A stretch of DNA of 64,000 nucleotides from positions 2,072,763-2,136,762 of the forward strand of contig NZ_UIGI01000001.1 of NCBI RefSeq assembly GCF_900446255.1. Reading direction: 5' to 3'. This DNA comes from Buttiauxella agrestis (GTDB taxonomy: Bacteria > Pseudomonadota > Gammaproteobacteria > Enterobacterales > Enterobacteriaceae). The translations under genes and the position numbers were made by a program. Positions 1 through 8,683 of the stretch are shown in pieces (the first letter of the stretch is position 1; each line of letters begins with the position of its first letter). The notes beneath the pieces were generated by a model that was not told where the DNA came from, did no database searches, and was given only the letters and a program-made list of their open reading frames with translations.

Positions 1-1728
1 AATATTGGAGGCGTGCATCCCAAGCCCGGTGCCGGGGGTGTCCCGGTAGGCTGAGGTGCTGCAATAACGGAAGTTATGCGCATGCCATCCCCCTTCGGTG
101 GTGGATTTGGTGCCATAGTCAAAACTGGTGGCCTGCTTAGAGCCGTAGTCAAACTGACTCACCGCTTTGGTGCCTAAATCGGTCTCAGCAGCACTGGCTG
201 TGTGGGCGTGTGACTTAATGCCGTCTTCTTCGTAAGACAGGACGCCGCGACCTTCGGGCTTTCCTTTGAGGGTCATGCCGCGCAAATCAGGCAGCACGCC
301 TGACGGGTAAACCTGCGCAAGCTGCGGATACGCCGCTTTATCAAAACCCTGACCGTGCAGGAAGGCATAACCCGCCGGGGGCGTATCCGACGGCCACGGA
401 ATGGGTGCGCCGACCGGGAAAGTCATGTCGGGTTTATTGGTGGTGTTGTAATCGCGCCGCCAGCCTGGCGAATAGTCATCACCGTGGTGAATATAGGTAA
501 ACTGCGCGCTGGCGACCCCTCCACCGGTGGTGGTGGTCGGTGTGGTGATACGCAGCGTCAGCGACCCCTTTGACCCCATGACTTCGACGACCGCCCCGGC
601 AAGACAGATATGGCCGCAGCCGGTGTCCGTGATGATTTTATTCCCGGCGTAACTCCATGAGCCTTTGACCATCCAGTAAGGGTGAGCAAATGCGCCTTTG
701 TCCTCCAGCCACGCAAGAAACTCTGCGGTAGTCCACGGATTGCTGTCACCGCCAATATTCATGCTGCCCGCACTTCGCGCGGCACCAATGTTTTTGACAA
801 ATAAATCCCGGTCAGGAATGTCCCCGCCGTTCTGGTCTTTTTGCAGACGCGACTGCGCATTATCATTCGCCGCTTTGACGGCTTTCGGGGTGGCCGCCAG
901 CACCTCACTGACGCTGTCCGTTGCACTGCTTAACTGCACAATCCCTTTGCGCCCGGTGGTTGCCTCCTGCGCGGTGTATTTTCCGTTAGCCAGGTCATAC
1001 GCGGCTTTCACCGCTTTCGGGGTGGCAGCCAGCACCTCACTGGTGCTGTCGGTCGCGCTGTTTAACTGCACAATCCCTTTGCGCCCGGTGGTCGCATCCT
1101 GCGCGGTGTATTTGGCGTTAGCCAGGTCATACGCGACTTTCACTGCTTTCGGCGTGGCGGAAAGCACCTCGCTGTCGCTGTCAGTGGCGCTGCTCAGTTG
1201 CGTCAGACCTTTGGCGGTCAGTGTCGCATCCGGGTGTCTGCGCGAACGTTCATGCTCCGCGAGTTTATCGTCGACATAATCCTGGGTTGCCATCACCGTA
1301 GTGGTGTCGATAACCAGCTCCACGGACTCCAGCGCACTGACAATAATCACCATCCGCAGCGTCTGCGCACGTCCCGAGCCTTCGGCCAGCTCCGGTTTGT
1401 AGCTCTCGGCCATATTCGCCACGGCAACCAGCGTACCGTCGGTGTCATACAGTCCCATTTCGCGCAGCCAGAATCCGCCCACCTCCGGCGGGATAACCAG
1501 CTCGGCCACCACATAATTTTTATTCTTCGCATCAACACTGATTTTATTGAGTGCGGCACGCCATTTCTCAGCAATAAGTTTTGTCTGGCCGACATCCGGC
1601 ACCGGCAGTGTGCCGCCACCGTCACCGACGGCCATGTGCGTGAGAGTGATTTTTGTGCCGCTGGCAGTGGCGGCGGCCAGTTTTGCCGCCCCGGCGGTGG
1701 TAATGAGTGTTTTATATTTCACGGTCAT
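1..1728 (-). CDS. H: Tail fibre protein gpH, 5' part (3' end outside window)
   Basis: This is the first 576 codons of a P2-type side tail-fibre gene, open to the window edge. The ATG at 1728 lies 11 bases past the end of gene I. The N-terminal part (about residues 1-150) is the baseplate-attachment region typical of P2 gpH, with a MAVGDGGG motif near residue 32. Residues about 178-290 hold three copies of a 44-residue repeat containing SATDS and ATPKAVK. A collar-like region with [11 protein letters not shown] follows, then Gly/His-rich sequence near the edge. The protein mediates receptor binding; specificity resides in the unseen C-terminus. The partner assembly chaperone gpG would lie just left of the window. 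Confidence 0.88.
   Translation of the reverse strand, partial: MTVKYKTLITTAGAAKLAAATASGTKITLTHMAVGDGGGTLPVPDVGQTKLIAEKWRAALNKISVDAKNKNYVVAELVIPPEVGGFWLREMGLYDTDGTLVAVANMAESYKPELAEGSGRAQTLRMVIIVSALESVELVIDTTTVMATQDYVDDKLAEHERSRRHPDATLTAKGLTQLSSATDSDSEVLSATPKAVKVAYDLANAKYTAQDATTGRKGIVQLNSATDSTSEVLAATPKAVKAAYDLANGKYTAQEATTGRKGIVQLSSATDSVSEVLAATPKAVKAANDNAQSRLQKDQNGGDIPDRDLFVKNIGAARSAGSMNIGGDSNPWTTAEFLAWLEDKGAFAHPYWMVKGSWSYAGNKIITDTGCGHICLAGAVVEVMGSKGSLTLRITTPTTTTGGGVASAQFTYIHHGDDYSPGWRRDYNTTNKPDMTFPVGAPIPWPSDTPPAGYAFLHGQGFDKAAYPQLAQVYPSGVLPDLRGMTLKGKPEGRGVLSYEEDGIKSHAHTASAAETDLGTKAVSQFDYGSKQATSFDYGTKSTTEGGWHAHNFRYCSTSAYRDTPGTGLGMHASNI
881..1196 (-). repeat. Three tandem 132-bp repeats inside the tail-fibre gene
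   Basis: The motif beginning gctttcgg recurs at 881, 1013 and 1145, a period of 132 bases (44 codons). Each unit encodes SATDS.SEVL.ATPKAVK followed, in the two complete units, by an [22 protein letters not shown] segment; the third is cut short. Such repeats form the trimeric shaft of many phage fibres, and the number of units may vary by recombination. Confidence 0.85.
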
Positions 1729-1739
1729 GATGGCCTCTT

Positions 1740-2270
1740 TTATCCGGGGTAAACGGTGATAATGTCGCCGTCATAGCTGACGCCGCCGGTGTACAGATTG
1801 CCGGGGATATCCTGAATAATGTTCAGGCCGGTCAGGTGACGACTCGCCGCTTTTGCATCGGCAATCAGGCGCTCCATCTCGTAATACATCTCCTCTGTGA
1901 TGCCGCTTTCCAGCACGCCAATGTCGAGGCGAAAGGTGCCGGGTGCATCATTGGTCTGCCACCATTCGGTGACGTTTATCAGGTAGCCGAGCGGCTCCAC
2001 CACGCGCCGGATGGCACCAATTGTCCCTTTATGCTTGTGCAGGTATTTGGCGGCCTTAATCACGCCGCGCTTGATGTCCACCGGCCACGTTTCATCCCAG
2101 CGGTCGACGGAAAGCGCCCAGGCCAGATACGGCAGCAGCGGCGCAGGACAGGTCTCCGGGTTCCAGAGCTGACGCAGTGGCACCGGTACACGGGTGAGTT
2201 CCGCGCAGGCTTTCGCGGCCGCCAGCTCAAGCGGTGATGAACCCACCGGCAACAGGCGGACGCTATTCAT
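1740..2270 (-). CDS. I: Tail protein gpI
   Basis: This 176-aa protein matches the length of P2 gpI, a component of the baseplate/tail-fibre attachment region. The ATG at 2270 was chosen over an upstream extension to 2537 because the protein then begins [15 protein letters not shown], as expected for gpI, and because the gene then overlaps the end of J by only 8 bases, normal in this tightly packed operon. The family feature [10 protein letters not shown] is visible near residue 50. It lies between baseplate gene J and fibre gene H in the late tail operon and is translated from the same transcript. Confidence 0.9.
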   Translation of the reverse strand: MNSVRLLPVGSSPLELAAAKACAELTRVPVPLRQLWNPETCPAPLLPYLAWALSVDRWDETWPVDIKRGVIKAAKYLHKHKGTIGAIRRVVEPLGYLINVTEWWQTNDAPGTFRLDIGVLESGITEEMYYEMERLIADAKAASRHLTGLNIIQDIPGNLYTGGVSYDGDIITVYPG

Positions 2271-3171
2271 CGGAGCCACCGATAACGAGGCGATAATCGG
2301 TGCAGTACGAGGCCTGCGTGTCATCAAGCACGATATCGGCCAGCGGTTTTGCCAGTTCGACGCGCTGCACGCCTTCCACATGCAGGGCGGCATAAATGGC
2401 AGACTTGCGAATATCGCGCCCGAGGCGGTGCTGCGCACTGATGTAAGCCTTGAGTTTCGCTTCGGCAGCCTGCCTGACCGGCTCCATTTCCGGGCCGGGA
2501 TAAAGGTAAAGCGTGGCGTCGATTTCATAGTCGACAATGACCGCTGACTGCACCGTCACTCGGTCAGCCACCGGGCGCACGTTCTCATCATTCAGGGCAA
2601 GACTGACGATATTCACCAGTTCGCTACTGGCAGTGCCGTTGCCCTCACGCGACAACACGGAAATGGTGACGCAGGCGGGTGACGGGCTGATTACCGACAC
2701 ATCCGCGACACGCCCGTCGGCACTGCGGCCATGAAACTGATACGCGCCGACCGGACCGGCGACACTCAGCCCTTCAAAGGACTGCTGAATGCGCAGACGG
2801 AAATCACTGTCGGATTCCATCACGGCCAGCACCGGCGGGATAGCGGTGTCATCGGCAGGCGTAATGACCAGGCGGGTGACGTTATTATTTGCGCCAAGCA
2901 CATCGAGGTCATTTTCCCTGGAAAATGCCAGCATCACCGCCAGCGCCGACTCGTTGATGCGCTGGCGCAGCAGCAGCTCACGATAGGCGTTTTCCTCCAG
3001 TAGTTTCACAATCGGCTCGGACTCCAGCGACAGCGTGCGGGCGATCGCTTCCTGCTCCTCTTCGGGATAGAGGGAAATCAGCGTCGCTTTGCGCTCGGCG
3101 AGTAAGGTTTCATAGTCCAGCACCTCGACCACATCCGGGGCGGGTAACTGGCTCAGGTCAATGGTTGCCAT
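2263..3171 (-). CDS. J: Baseplate assembly protein gpJ
   Basis: At 302 aa this equals P2 gpJ, a contractile-tail baseplate wedge protein of the gpJ/T4 gp6 family. It starts MATIDLSQLPAPDVVEVLDYE; the acidic N-terminus and the central VSVISPSP...VLSREGNGT region fit the family. It sits between W and I, as in P2, and its end overlaps the start of I by 8 bases. Expression is presumably from the late V-operon promoter activated by Ogr, which lies outside the window. Nothing in the reading frame suggests damage. Confidence 0.93.
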   Translation of the reverse strand: MATIDLSQLPAPDVVEVLDYETLLAERKATLISLYPEEEQEAIARTLSLESEPIVKLLEENAYRELLLRQRINESALAVMLAFSRENDLDVLGANNNVTRLVITPADDTAIPPVLAVMESDSDFRLRIQQSFEGLSVAGPVGAYQFHGRSADGRVADVSVISPSPACVTISVLSREGNGTASSELVNIVSLALNDENVRPVADRVTVQSAVIVDYEIDATLYLYPGPEMEPVRQAAEAKLKAYISAQHRLGRDIRKSAIYAALHVEGVQRVELAKPLADIVLDDTQASYCTDYRLVIGGSDE

Positions 3172-3175
3172 AGTG

Positions 3176-3526
3176 TCAGCTCAGGGGGATGGTTAAGGAA
3201 AATGACGCGCCACCGGTGCCGGTGCGCACGCCGGTGATGTCGACAAATAATGTGCCTGCGGTGGTGCTCTCAAAGGTGATGGCCGTCAGCCGGATGCGTG
3301 GCTCCCATTTCAGGATTGCCATGTAGCAGGCGGACATAATTTGCAGGCGCAGTGCCGGGTTATCGGGCTGGTCAATCAGTGCCGACAGCAGCGAACCGTA
3401 ATCGCGGCGCATCACGCGTGAGCCAATGGGGGTGATAAGAATGTCGCGCACGCTCTGACTGATATGTCCGGAATCGGACACACTCAGACCAGTGGCACGA
3501 TTCATGCCGAGATAACGCACCGTCAT
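3176..3526 (-). CDS. W: Baseplate wedge protein gpW (gp25-like)
   Basis: This 116-aa protein is the P2 gpW baseplate component (P2 has 115 aa), homologous to T4 gp25 and the gp25-like parts of type VI secretion systems. It starts MTVRYLGMNRATGLSV and contains the characteristic IRDILITPIGSRVMRRDYGS-type segment near residue 28 (here beginning VRDIL). The ATG at 3526 overlaps the V stop codon (ATGA-type coupling), which supports translational coupling in the order V-W-J-I-H. Confidence 0.93.
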   Translation of the reverse strand: MTVRYLGMNRATGLSVSDSGHISQSVRDILITPIGSRVMRRDYGSLLSALIDQPDNPALRLQIMSACYMAILKWEPRIRLTAITFESTTAGTLFVDITGVRTGTGGASFSLTIPLS

Positions 3527-4164
3527 TGCGTCCCCTCCGTCCGGCTTCCGCCACGCTCGACGCCACCGTGCTTATGGTCATCAACCTGCACACCGTTGGA
3601 TTTAAAGGTGCCGCCGCTGTGCTCGATATTGCCGCTCATCCTGCCGCCTTGCTTAACTTCCAGCGTGCCGGTGGTGAGCTTACTGGTGCAGACCACTTCC
3701 GGCGTATCGAGGGTAATTTTCTGGCTGGCCTTAACCGTCACCACCGGCACAGTGACGACAACAGATTCAGACGCCGTGACCGAGGCGGTTTTAATGCCTG
3801 ATACGGTGAGTGCGCCGGTTTCCGGTTCGTACTCCATCACGGCACCATCAGGGAAAGAAATATGCAGCGCGTCAGCAGAGGCTGATGGCGCGGGGTGGTC
3901 ATCGGAATAGATGCCCGGCAGGACAAAAGCGGTGTCCAGCTCGCCGCCCACCGCCAGCACTAATATCTGCTCGCCGACAGACGGTGCCCACCATGTACGC
4001 GAGCGACCGGCGCGGGGCGTTAGCCAGTGAAGCCAGTCGGTCGTAATCCCGCCGGTTTCAACACGACATAACGCCCGCGCGGTATCGACATCGGTCACGA
4101 TGCCGGTGCGGATAAGATTGCGCATCTGGCGCGCAACTTCCTGGAGTGATGAGAGAGTATTCAT
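3523..4164 (-). CDS. V: Baseplate spike protein gpV
   Basis: gpV forms the membrane-piercing tip of the P2 tail. The ATG at 4164 gives 213 aa starting MNTLSSLQEVARQM, aligned with P2 V (211 aa); an upstream start at 4200 is disfavoured. Segments shared with P2 V from memory include GRSRTWWAPSVGEQ, VGGELDTAFVLPGIYSDD, FPDGAVMEYEPETGALTVSG and VTLDTPEVVC-like sequence. The C-terminus has an HKHGG stretch consistent with the iron-binding HxH needle tip. The gene is separated from S by an unrelated AT-rich insertion (4239-4982). Confidence 0.94.
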   Translation of the reverse strand: MNTLSSLQEVARQMRNLIRTGIVTDVDTARALCRVETGGITTDWLHWLTPRAGRSRTWWAPSVGEQILVLAVGGELDTAFVLPGIYSDDHPAPSASADALHISFPDGAVMEYEPETGALTVSGIKTASVTASESVVVTVPVVTVKASQKITLDTPEVVCTSKLTTGTLEVKQGGRMSGNIEHSGGTFKSNGVQVDDHKHGGVERGGSRTEGTQ

Positions 4165-4238
4165 AGGGGAAAGGATGCCGCCCGGAGCACCAGGCAGCAA
4201 TGCATAAGCGTATTGTCAGAAGTGACACAACATGGAGG

Positions 4239-4982
4239 TCAGTCGTTATATACTTTTTTGATTATTTCCATACATTCAGCGTGCGCTAAATTATGGTCAT
4301 CAAACTCTTTATTAAAAAAGAAGAAAAATGCTTTTTTCACTTGCGGTATTTCGATAAAAATAAATTCATCAACTTTATGAAAAAAGTGAAAGCTTTCATT
4401 GCTTGTTTCAAATATCAAAAGAGAGTTTGATTTCTTAGCCTTCCTTTTCTTTATTAGCTCTCTCCTGCTTTTTCTGATGGTATTAAAAACTTTATGTGGA
4501 GTAGTGTCTATCTCACCCCAGAACATGGCGACAGGGATATCAGAAAGGAAAGGTATATATTCCTTCCCCTTATAACGAAGAAATTTCGACCTAAGATCCA
4601 TTAGTTGCAATTTAAACCCAAGATATTGCAACCACCAAATAATGCAATCGACTTCAAATTGATTGAGGTCTCCGCCATTTTTTTCTAATAATATTCTTTT
4701 GAGATTATCCTCAAAAGCACCAAGCAATTCTGAATTACAAACCCTACAAGCTGGAATTGTGGTTTTGATGTAACTAGAAGATTGATTGTTTTTGGTGTTA
4801 ACGAGGGATTTATTTTGGTTAGCTTCGAAAGCCCATTGAGGTATGACATGCTCTCGAGTAATTTCATTTTCACTTCCACACAGCACACAGATATCCGTCC
4901 CGTGTTCTGAAATAACCTTATTCATTACTAATCTTTGCGAAGCCTTTATTTTAGCTCTCAGCAAACTAAATTTCTCATCCAT
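4239..4982 (-). CDS. HNH-endonuclease-like cargo protein
   Basis: The 247-aa product is unlike the surrounding virion genes. Near the N-terminus it has a CVLCG zinc knuckle (about residue 32), then EHVIPQW (about 45) and ACRVCNSEL (about 78): the CxxC...H...CxxC arrangement of HNH nucleases. The rest is Lys/Phe-rich with a run of consecutive Phe near the C-terminus. It is clearly more AT-rich than neighbouring prophage genes, suggesting recent acquisition. It occupies the slot between S and V where P2 carries non-essential orf30. A role in defence, DNA processing or homing is possible; none is demonstrated by the sequence. No membrane segment or signal peptide is evident. Confidence 0.75.
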   Translation of the reverse strand: MDEKFSLLRAKIKASQRLVMNKVISEHGTDICVLCGSENEITREHVIPQWAFEANQNKSLVNTKNNQSSSYIKTTIPACRVCNSELLGAFEDNLKRILLEKNGGDLNQFEVDCIIWWLQYLGFKLQLMDLRSKFLRYKGKEYIPFLSDIPVAMFWGEIDTTPHKVFNTIRKSRRELIKKRKAKKSNSLLIFETSNESFHFFHKVDEFIFIEIPQVKKAFFFFFNKEFDDHNLAHAECMEIIKKVYND

Positions 4983-4992
4983 TGTTAGGCCA

Positions 4993-5454
4993 TTAATTCT
5001 TAAAAGATTCCGACAGCGTAATTAATAACTCCTTTTCAATCAGCTGTATAGATGTTTTGTCGATGCCCAATAATGGTCTAGCCTCGTACTGCACACTCTC
5101 ACTGTAGCGGTTAGGCTTATCTTTTAACCCTTCCTGATGCACCCGCGCCATACGCTGCACCCGCCCGGTAAACTCCACCACAGCAGCCTCATTGGTGCCT
5201 TTCGCTTTCATATACCGGTTGGTGCGCAGCTTCGTGAACATCTGACGTTTCACCCGACCTTTTTTGCCTTTCACTGGCTGGCGTTTCCGGGCGGCATACG
5301 GTGTGCCGTCCGGTGCCTGCTGGCGCTTGATGCGTTGCTGCTGCGAGGTTCTGAGTTGTTTCGCAATCTCTGCCGTCATTCTGCGGCGCGCAGCCGGTGA
5401 CAGGCTGGCAATCAGCCCGGCGAGTTTATCCTCGAAAGGCTTGAACTCATTCAT
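4993..5454 (-). CDS. S: Tail completion protein gpS
   Basis: The 153-aa product matches P2 gpS, required for tail completion. It begins MNEFKPFEDKLAGLIASLSP and is strongly basic, with KRQQAPDGTPYAARK and FTGRVQRMARVHQEGL typical of the family, and ends after ARPLLGI with a slightly divergent tail. The start overlaps the end of R by 8 bases. The end lies only 10 bases before the AUG of the HNH-like insertion, so the insertion left S intact. Confidence 0.92.
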   Translation of the reverse strand: MNEFKPFEDKLAGLIASLSPAARRRMTAEIAKQLRTSQQQRIKRQQAPDGTPYAARKRQPVKGKKGRVKRQMFTKLRTNRYMKAKGTNEAAVVEFTGRVQRMARVHQEGLKDKPNRYSESVQYEARPLLGIDKTSIQLIEKELLITLSESFKN

Positions 5455-5914
5455 ACCACTGACTCACCAGCTCGCCATGCGCATAAAGCTCCATTGGCCG
5501 CGTGACGTTCTCCGGCAATGGTGGCTCGGCTGCATGTTTCACGTGCAGCGCTTCACCTTCCTGCCTGACCAGCGTGCGCTCAGTCAGCATCAGGCTGATA
5601 CTGACATCAACGCTTTCGTCATCGTTGATATCGGCGATATACGTGAAGCCTCTTTTCTTACCCTCGTCAGTGGTCATGATGTCGGGCTGGTTTTCCCGCA
5701 GCCAGGCATTGACCGGCACGATGAGATAATCCAGATCGCCGTGATAATCCGTGACCACGATGTTGAGCGTGTACTGATTTTCAAACGACAACGAGGTCGC
5801 AAGGGTTGCAGCAATTTTCCCGCTGTCGATAAAAATGCGCAGCATGTCCGGGTTATTACGCAGCACCGGCGCTGCATCACAAAGGGCTTTGCGTAAATTG
5901 GCGGGCTTGAGCAT
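5447..5914 (-). CDS. R: Tail completion protein gpR
   Basis: With the ATG at 5914 the protein is 155 aa, exactly the P2 R length, beginning MLKPANLRKALCDA. An in-frame start further upstream (5959) is rejected because it adds residues not found in P2 R. Conserved stretches include NPDMLRIFIDSGKIAATLA, RENQPDIMTTDEG and TRPMELYAHGELVSQW. It acts with gpS in finishing the tail. The N-terminus overlaps the end of lysC in another frame, as in P2. Confidence 0.94.
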   Translation of the reverse strand: MLKPANLRKALCDAAPVLRNNPDMLRIFIDSGKIAATLATSLSFENQYTLNIVVTDYHGDLDYLIVPVNAWLRENQPDIMTTDEGKKRGFTYIADINDDESVDVSISLMLTERTLVRQEGEALHVKHAAEPPLPENVTRPMELYAHGELVSQWYE

Positions 5915-6167
5915 CGAGTTCGTCCTGGCAATGTTTTGTGGTTTCAGTCTGGGCTGCACAACTCACCAGTGCCGCCTCAAGCTGGCGAATGTCCGCGCTT
6001 AAATCGCCGTTAGTGCGCGGGCGGCTTGCCGGTATCTGGCACAGCGCCACTTTCGGACAGCCACTGTAAATAATCGGCGGTGGTGGTGAAGGCGGGGCGG
6101 GTGTGCAGCCGGATAATGTCATCAGGCAAATCAGACTCATACCACTCACGCAGCGCTTTATTTTCAT
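5877..6167 (-). CDS. lysC: Outer-membrane spanin lipoprotein LysC (Rz1-like)
   Basis: A 96-aa product with a type II signal peptide (MKIKRCVSGMSLICLMTLSGC), so the mature lipoprotein would begin at Cys21, followed by a Pro-rich stretch typical of Rz1-class o-spanins. The gene starts inside lysB in a different reading frame and extends past it, the overlapping arrangement expected for P2 lysC within lysB. It would pair with LysB to fuse inner and outer membranes at the last step of lysis. Confidence 0.85.
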   Translation of the reverse strand: MKIKRCVSGMSLICLMTLSGCTPAPPSPPPPIIYSGCPKVALCQIPASRPRTNGDLSADIRQLEAALVSCAAQTETTKHCQDELDAQARQFTQSPL

Positions 6168-6435
6168 TGAGTAACCTCGTCACGGTGTTGCCACGGTTCG
6201 CCGCCAGGGTATTCGCGGTGGCGAGTTTATTGCGTAAATCAACCTGAGCCTGCTCGTTACGCTGCCGGAGTCTGGCGGCAACATCGAGCTGATTGCGCAG
6301 CATGGTTATCTGGGTTTTCTGCTCTCCGGCAACACGGTTGGCCTTTTCAAACGAGCGGGTGAGCGTGCTGTTTTCGCGCTTCATCCACACCAGACCGGCG
6401 ACGGCCAGTAACAGCAAAATCATCAGCGTTTTCAT
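6010..6435 (-). CDS. lysB: Inner-membrane spanin LysB (Rz-like)
   Basis: A 141-aa protein with one N-terminal transmembrane segment (residues about 2-18) and then a Gln/Glu/Arg-rich region (about 25-95) likely to form a periplasmic coiled coil, as in Rz i-spanins. Length equals P2 LysB. The ATG at 6435 overlaps the last codon and stop of K (ATGA junction), indicating coupling. No lysA-like antiholin gene is found between K and lysB, unlike P2. Confidence 0.88.
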   Translation of the reverse strand: MKTLMILLLLAVAGLVWMKRENSTLTRSFEKANRVAGEQKTQITMLRNQLDVAARLRQRNEQAQVDLRNKLATANTLAANRGNTVTRLLNENKALREWYESDLPDDIIRLHTRPAFTTTADYLQWLSESGAVPDTGKPPAH

Positions 6436-6940
6436 TGCACCCCCTTCAGGCAGTAAGCACGCTCACGTGCGCGGCGGTTTTCCAACCCGGTATTTCTGAC
6501 GCCATTCACAAACACCCAGCGCGGCAACTGATCACAAACCTGCCACCACTGATGACGCTTGATGTAACTCACCATCGTTGAGCGACAGGCCGCCCCGGTG
6601 CCGACGTTAAACGCAAAACTGACCACCGCGTCATACACCGGCTGCGGCATATCGACCGGCACGCAGACAGCAAGGCGGCGCTCAACATTCAGCACGTCGC
6701 TGACCAGGTTCTGCGCGGCCTGCTGCTCGGTGATATTGCCTTTCGGGGTGACGCCTGCGGTGTGACCGATGCCCGATGTCCAGACACCGGCGCTGCACTG
6801 GTACGGTTTCAGGCGGCACCCTTCGAGGTCAGCAATCAGCGCCAGCCCGTGGGTGAGGTTTTCAGTAAGCGGAAATCCGGCACCAGGACGGCGAGCGCCA
6901 GCACCACGGCCACGCTGCAACGTTTAACGATTGATGCCAC
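6432..6940 (-). pseudogene. K: Endolysin gpK, apparently frameshifted near 6841-6856
   Basis: The body of the gene (from about codon LTENLTHG to the end) encodes a T4-type lysozyme with DLEGCRLKPYQCSAGVWTSGIGHT, supplying the catalytic Glu and the downstream Cys/Thr positions of this family. The expected N-terminal hydrophobic signal (VASIVKRCSVAVVLALAVLV, then PDFRLLKTSP) is present but in another frame, beginning with the GTG at 6940 that overlaps the holin stop region, and it terminates after GWR. One missing base around the GGGCTGG stretch restores a continuous protein of about 168 aa. As read, only a TTG-started, signal-less 162-aa product could be made. It could be a true lesion or a sequencing error. 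Confidence 0.7.
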
Positions 6941-7133
6941 GTATCACCCCCTCATCCAGCCCCATTGCGCGCAGATAGCGGAAGGTCTGACGGCGATACC
7001 AGAAATTCACCAGCGCGGTGAAAATCGCACAGCCTCCGCCGACATACAGCGCCATTTTTTCCGGCGTCTGCGTCCCGAAATACGCCAGCGCCACCGACAG
7101 CCAGTAGGTGACAAACGTCGTGATTTTTTCCAT
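6924..7133 (-). CDS. Phage holin (two membrane segments)
   Basis: A 69-aa protein starting MEKITTFVTYWLSVALAYFG with hydrophobic segments at about residues 6-22 and 29-47 and a basic C-terminus (YRRQTFRYLRAMG), the pattern of small class II holins. It replaces the unrelated three-segment holin Y of P2 in the same slot. The ATG at 7133 was preferred over one at 7145 because it follows the gpX stop and has a GGGA element at useful spacing. It would permeabilise the inner membrane and release or activate the endolysin encoded next. Confidence 0.82.
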   Translation of the reverse strand: MEKITTFVTYWLSVALAYFGTQTPEKMALYVGGGCAIFTALVNFWYRRQTFRYLRAMGLDEGVIRGINR

Positions 7134-7135
7134 TG

Positions 7136-7339
7136 TCAGTCCCATAAGTTCAGCGTCTCCGCAACAGGGGAAGAATCGATATCCGGCAGCTCAACAGCGG
7201 TGCCGTGGGGCATTTCTTCGCCCATATCGGCGAGACCGGGATTTGCCAGCAGCACCGCTTCGACCACGCCCCCGGTGCGCCCGTAATGGCGCGCACAGAG
7301 TGCATCCAGCGTGTCGCCCTGGAGGGCAATCACCCTCAT
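7136..7339 (-). CDS. X: Tail protein gpX
   Basis: A 67-aa protein beginning MRVIALQGDTLDALCARHYG, a LysM-like fold characteristic of P2 gpX, needed for tail assembly (homologous to T4 gp53-type proteins). The ATG at 7339 overlaps the stop codon of L (ATGA), so translation is coupled. The motif GDTLDAL...GRT..VVE.VL.ANPGLAD is visible and intact. Confidence 0.92.
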   Translation of the reverse strand: MRVIALQGDTLDALCARHYGRTGGVVEAVLLANPGLADMGEEMPHGTAVELPDIDSSPVAETLNLWD

Positions 7340-7836
7340 CAGATTTGCCCGATGATGCAGCGTGATTTCCCCTGCAACCGGGACACCGCCCAGCGCATAT
7401 CGCGCCACAGCTCATCAATGGTGGTTTCCACGTCGTCGGCTTTTTTGTCGCCTCTGGCGCTCGCATCCACGCCGCGATAACGCTCGTAAAGGGTTGCGGT
7501 GGTCATCGCCACCACAGCGCGCAGGTAGTAAAAACAGCGCACGCTTTCGCCGTCGAGTATTTCGGCAGGTACATCGGCCAGGCACTCAAAACCGAGTGCC
7601 ATCTGCGCGCTGCGGTACTCGAATAACTCGGCGTTGGTCTCGGCGATACCGTCCTTAATCGCCACCCGCAACCGCTCCGGGGTGACGGTGTGCTCAAGGC
7701 GCATCAGCTCCCGGACGCGCACCGGGTCGACTGCCGGGAAAAAGAAGGTGTTGCTGATAACCGGCTCGCGCACCGGCGGCGGGGGAATAACCACACCCGG
7801 CGAAACATCGGGCTTGCTGATAATCACTGTCGTCAT
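7339..7836 (-). CDS. L: Head completion/stabilisation protein gpL
   Basis: A 165-aa product (P2 L is 169 aa) that stabilises DNA-filled heads before tail joining. The N-terminal third is Pro-rich and the remainder is predicted helical, with RVRELMRLEHTVTPERLR and FYYLRAVVAMTTATLYERY typical of gpL. It follows terminase small subunit gene M after a 91-base gap and precedes X. The ribosome-binding site TGAGG lies just before the ATG. Confidence 0.92.
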   Translation of the reverse strand: MTTVIISKPDVSPGVVIPPPPVREPVISNTFFFPAVDPVRVRELMRLEHTVTPERLRVAIKDGIAETNAELFEYRSAQMALGFECLADVPAEILDGESVRCFYYLRAVVAMTTATLYERYRGVDASARGDKKADDVETTIDELWRDMRWAVSRLQGKSRCIIGQI

Positions 7837-7927
7837 GACAACCTCAAAATAGGTGGACGGTGGACGCCGGTATCGATGAAGGACGAACCTGTCTCAACCG
7901 GCGTGCCGTCCGGCGCGGGGCGCATTC

Positions 7928-8680
7928 TTAACCGGTGGTTTTATCCACTTTGCGGGGGCGACCGCGTTTGCCTGGTGTGGTCGCAGGTTTACGCGCTCTG
8001 GGTTTTGTCTTTAGCTTTTTAACCGGTGCGGGTTTCGGCTTAAGCGCACTTTCGAGACGCTCAATGTCCTTTTTCACCCCCGCCTGTGCATCGAGCTGCA
8101 TCGCACGCTTGAGGTGCTCCAGCGCATCCGCCAGCAGCCCGGCGTCACGCAGTACCAGCCCGGTAATTTTGTGCAGGCGTCCGCGCACTTTGTCGGGCAT
8201 ATCGGCGGCACTGGTCAGCGTCTGGGTTGCCAGCAGCAGCGTAATATCAACCGGCTCACCGGCGGCGTGAGCACGCATGGCCGCCAGTGCCACATCCTCT
8301 GCCAGCACATACGGCGTGGTGCGCTTGTGCAGGGCGGGCATGGTGAGACCGTACTGCATCGCGTAGCGGGCAATTTCCAGCGCACCGGCAATGTCACCGG
8401 CATCGAGCTTCCACAGCATGACGGTCATCACGATGTCATCCTGCGCGCCTTTGCCCTCACTCAGCACCCCGGCAACCCACGGCGCATAGGACGGCAACAG
8501 CGCGCGCTTTTTGTCCGCCTTGCGCTCAATGGAATGAATGGTTTTTAACGTGCGTTGGTCGGCAGCCAGTTTGACCAGCATCTGCTCGTAAGCACTTGCA
8601 TGGCGCAGCGGGTTATCGTCCCGCTGCGCGGTCACAATGGCCGAGACCCGCATCATGTGACGTGCGGCGGGACTCGTCAT
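7928..8680 (-). CDS. M: Terminase endonuclease subunit gpM
   Basis: A 250-aa product (P2 M has 247 aa), the small terminase subunit that recognises and cuts cos. It starts MTSPAARHMMRVSAIVTAQ, contains the family stretch VLSEGKGAQDDIVMTVMLWKLDAGD, and ends in a Lys/Arg/Pro-rich tail with a GKRGRPRK AT-hook-like motif, suiting it for DNA binding. It lies directly after capsid gene N (4-base gap) and acts with the P-encoded ATPase. Confidence 0.93.
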   Translation of the reverse strand: MTSPAARHMMRVSAIVTAQRDDNPLRHASAYEQMLVKLAADQRTLKTIHSIERKADKKRALLPSYAPWVAGVLSEGKGAQDDIVMTVMLWKLDAGDIAGALEIARYAMQYGLTMPALHKRTTPYVLAEDVALAAMRAHAAGEPVDITLLLATQTLTSAADMPDKVRGRLHKITGLVLRDAGLLADALEHLKRAMQLDAQAGVKKDIERLESALKPKPAPVKKLKTKPRARKPATTPGKRGRPRKVDKTTG

Positions 8681-8683
8681 GGC

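Noticed and set aside
2271-2537. N-terminal extension of gpI
   Set aside because: It lies antisense-like within J in another frame and would make gpI far longer than in P2; the ATG at 2270 gives the P2 length.
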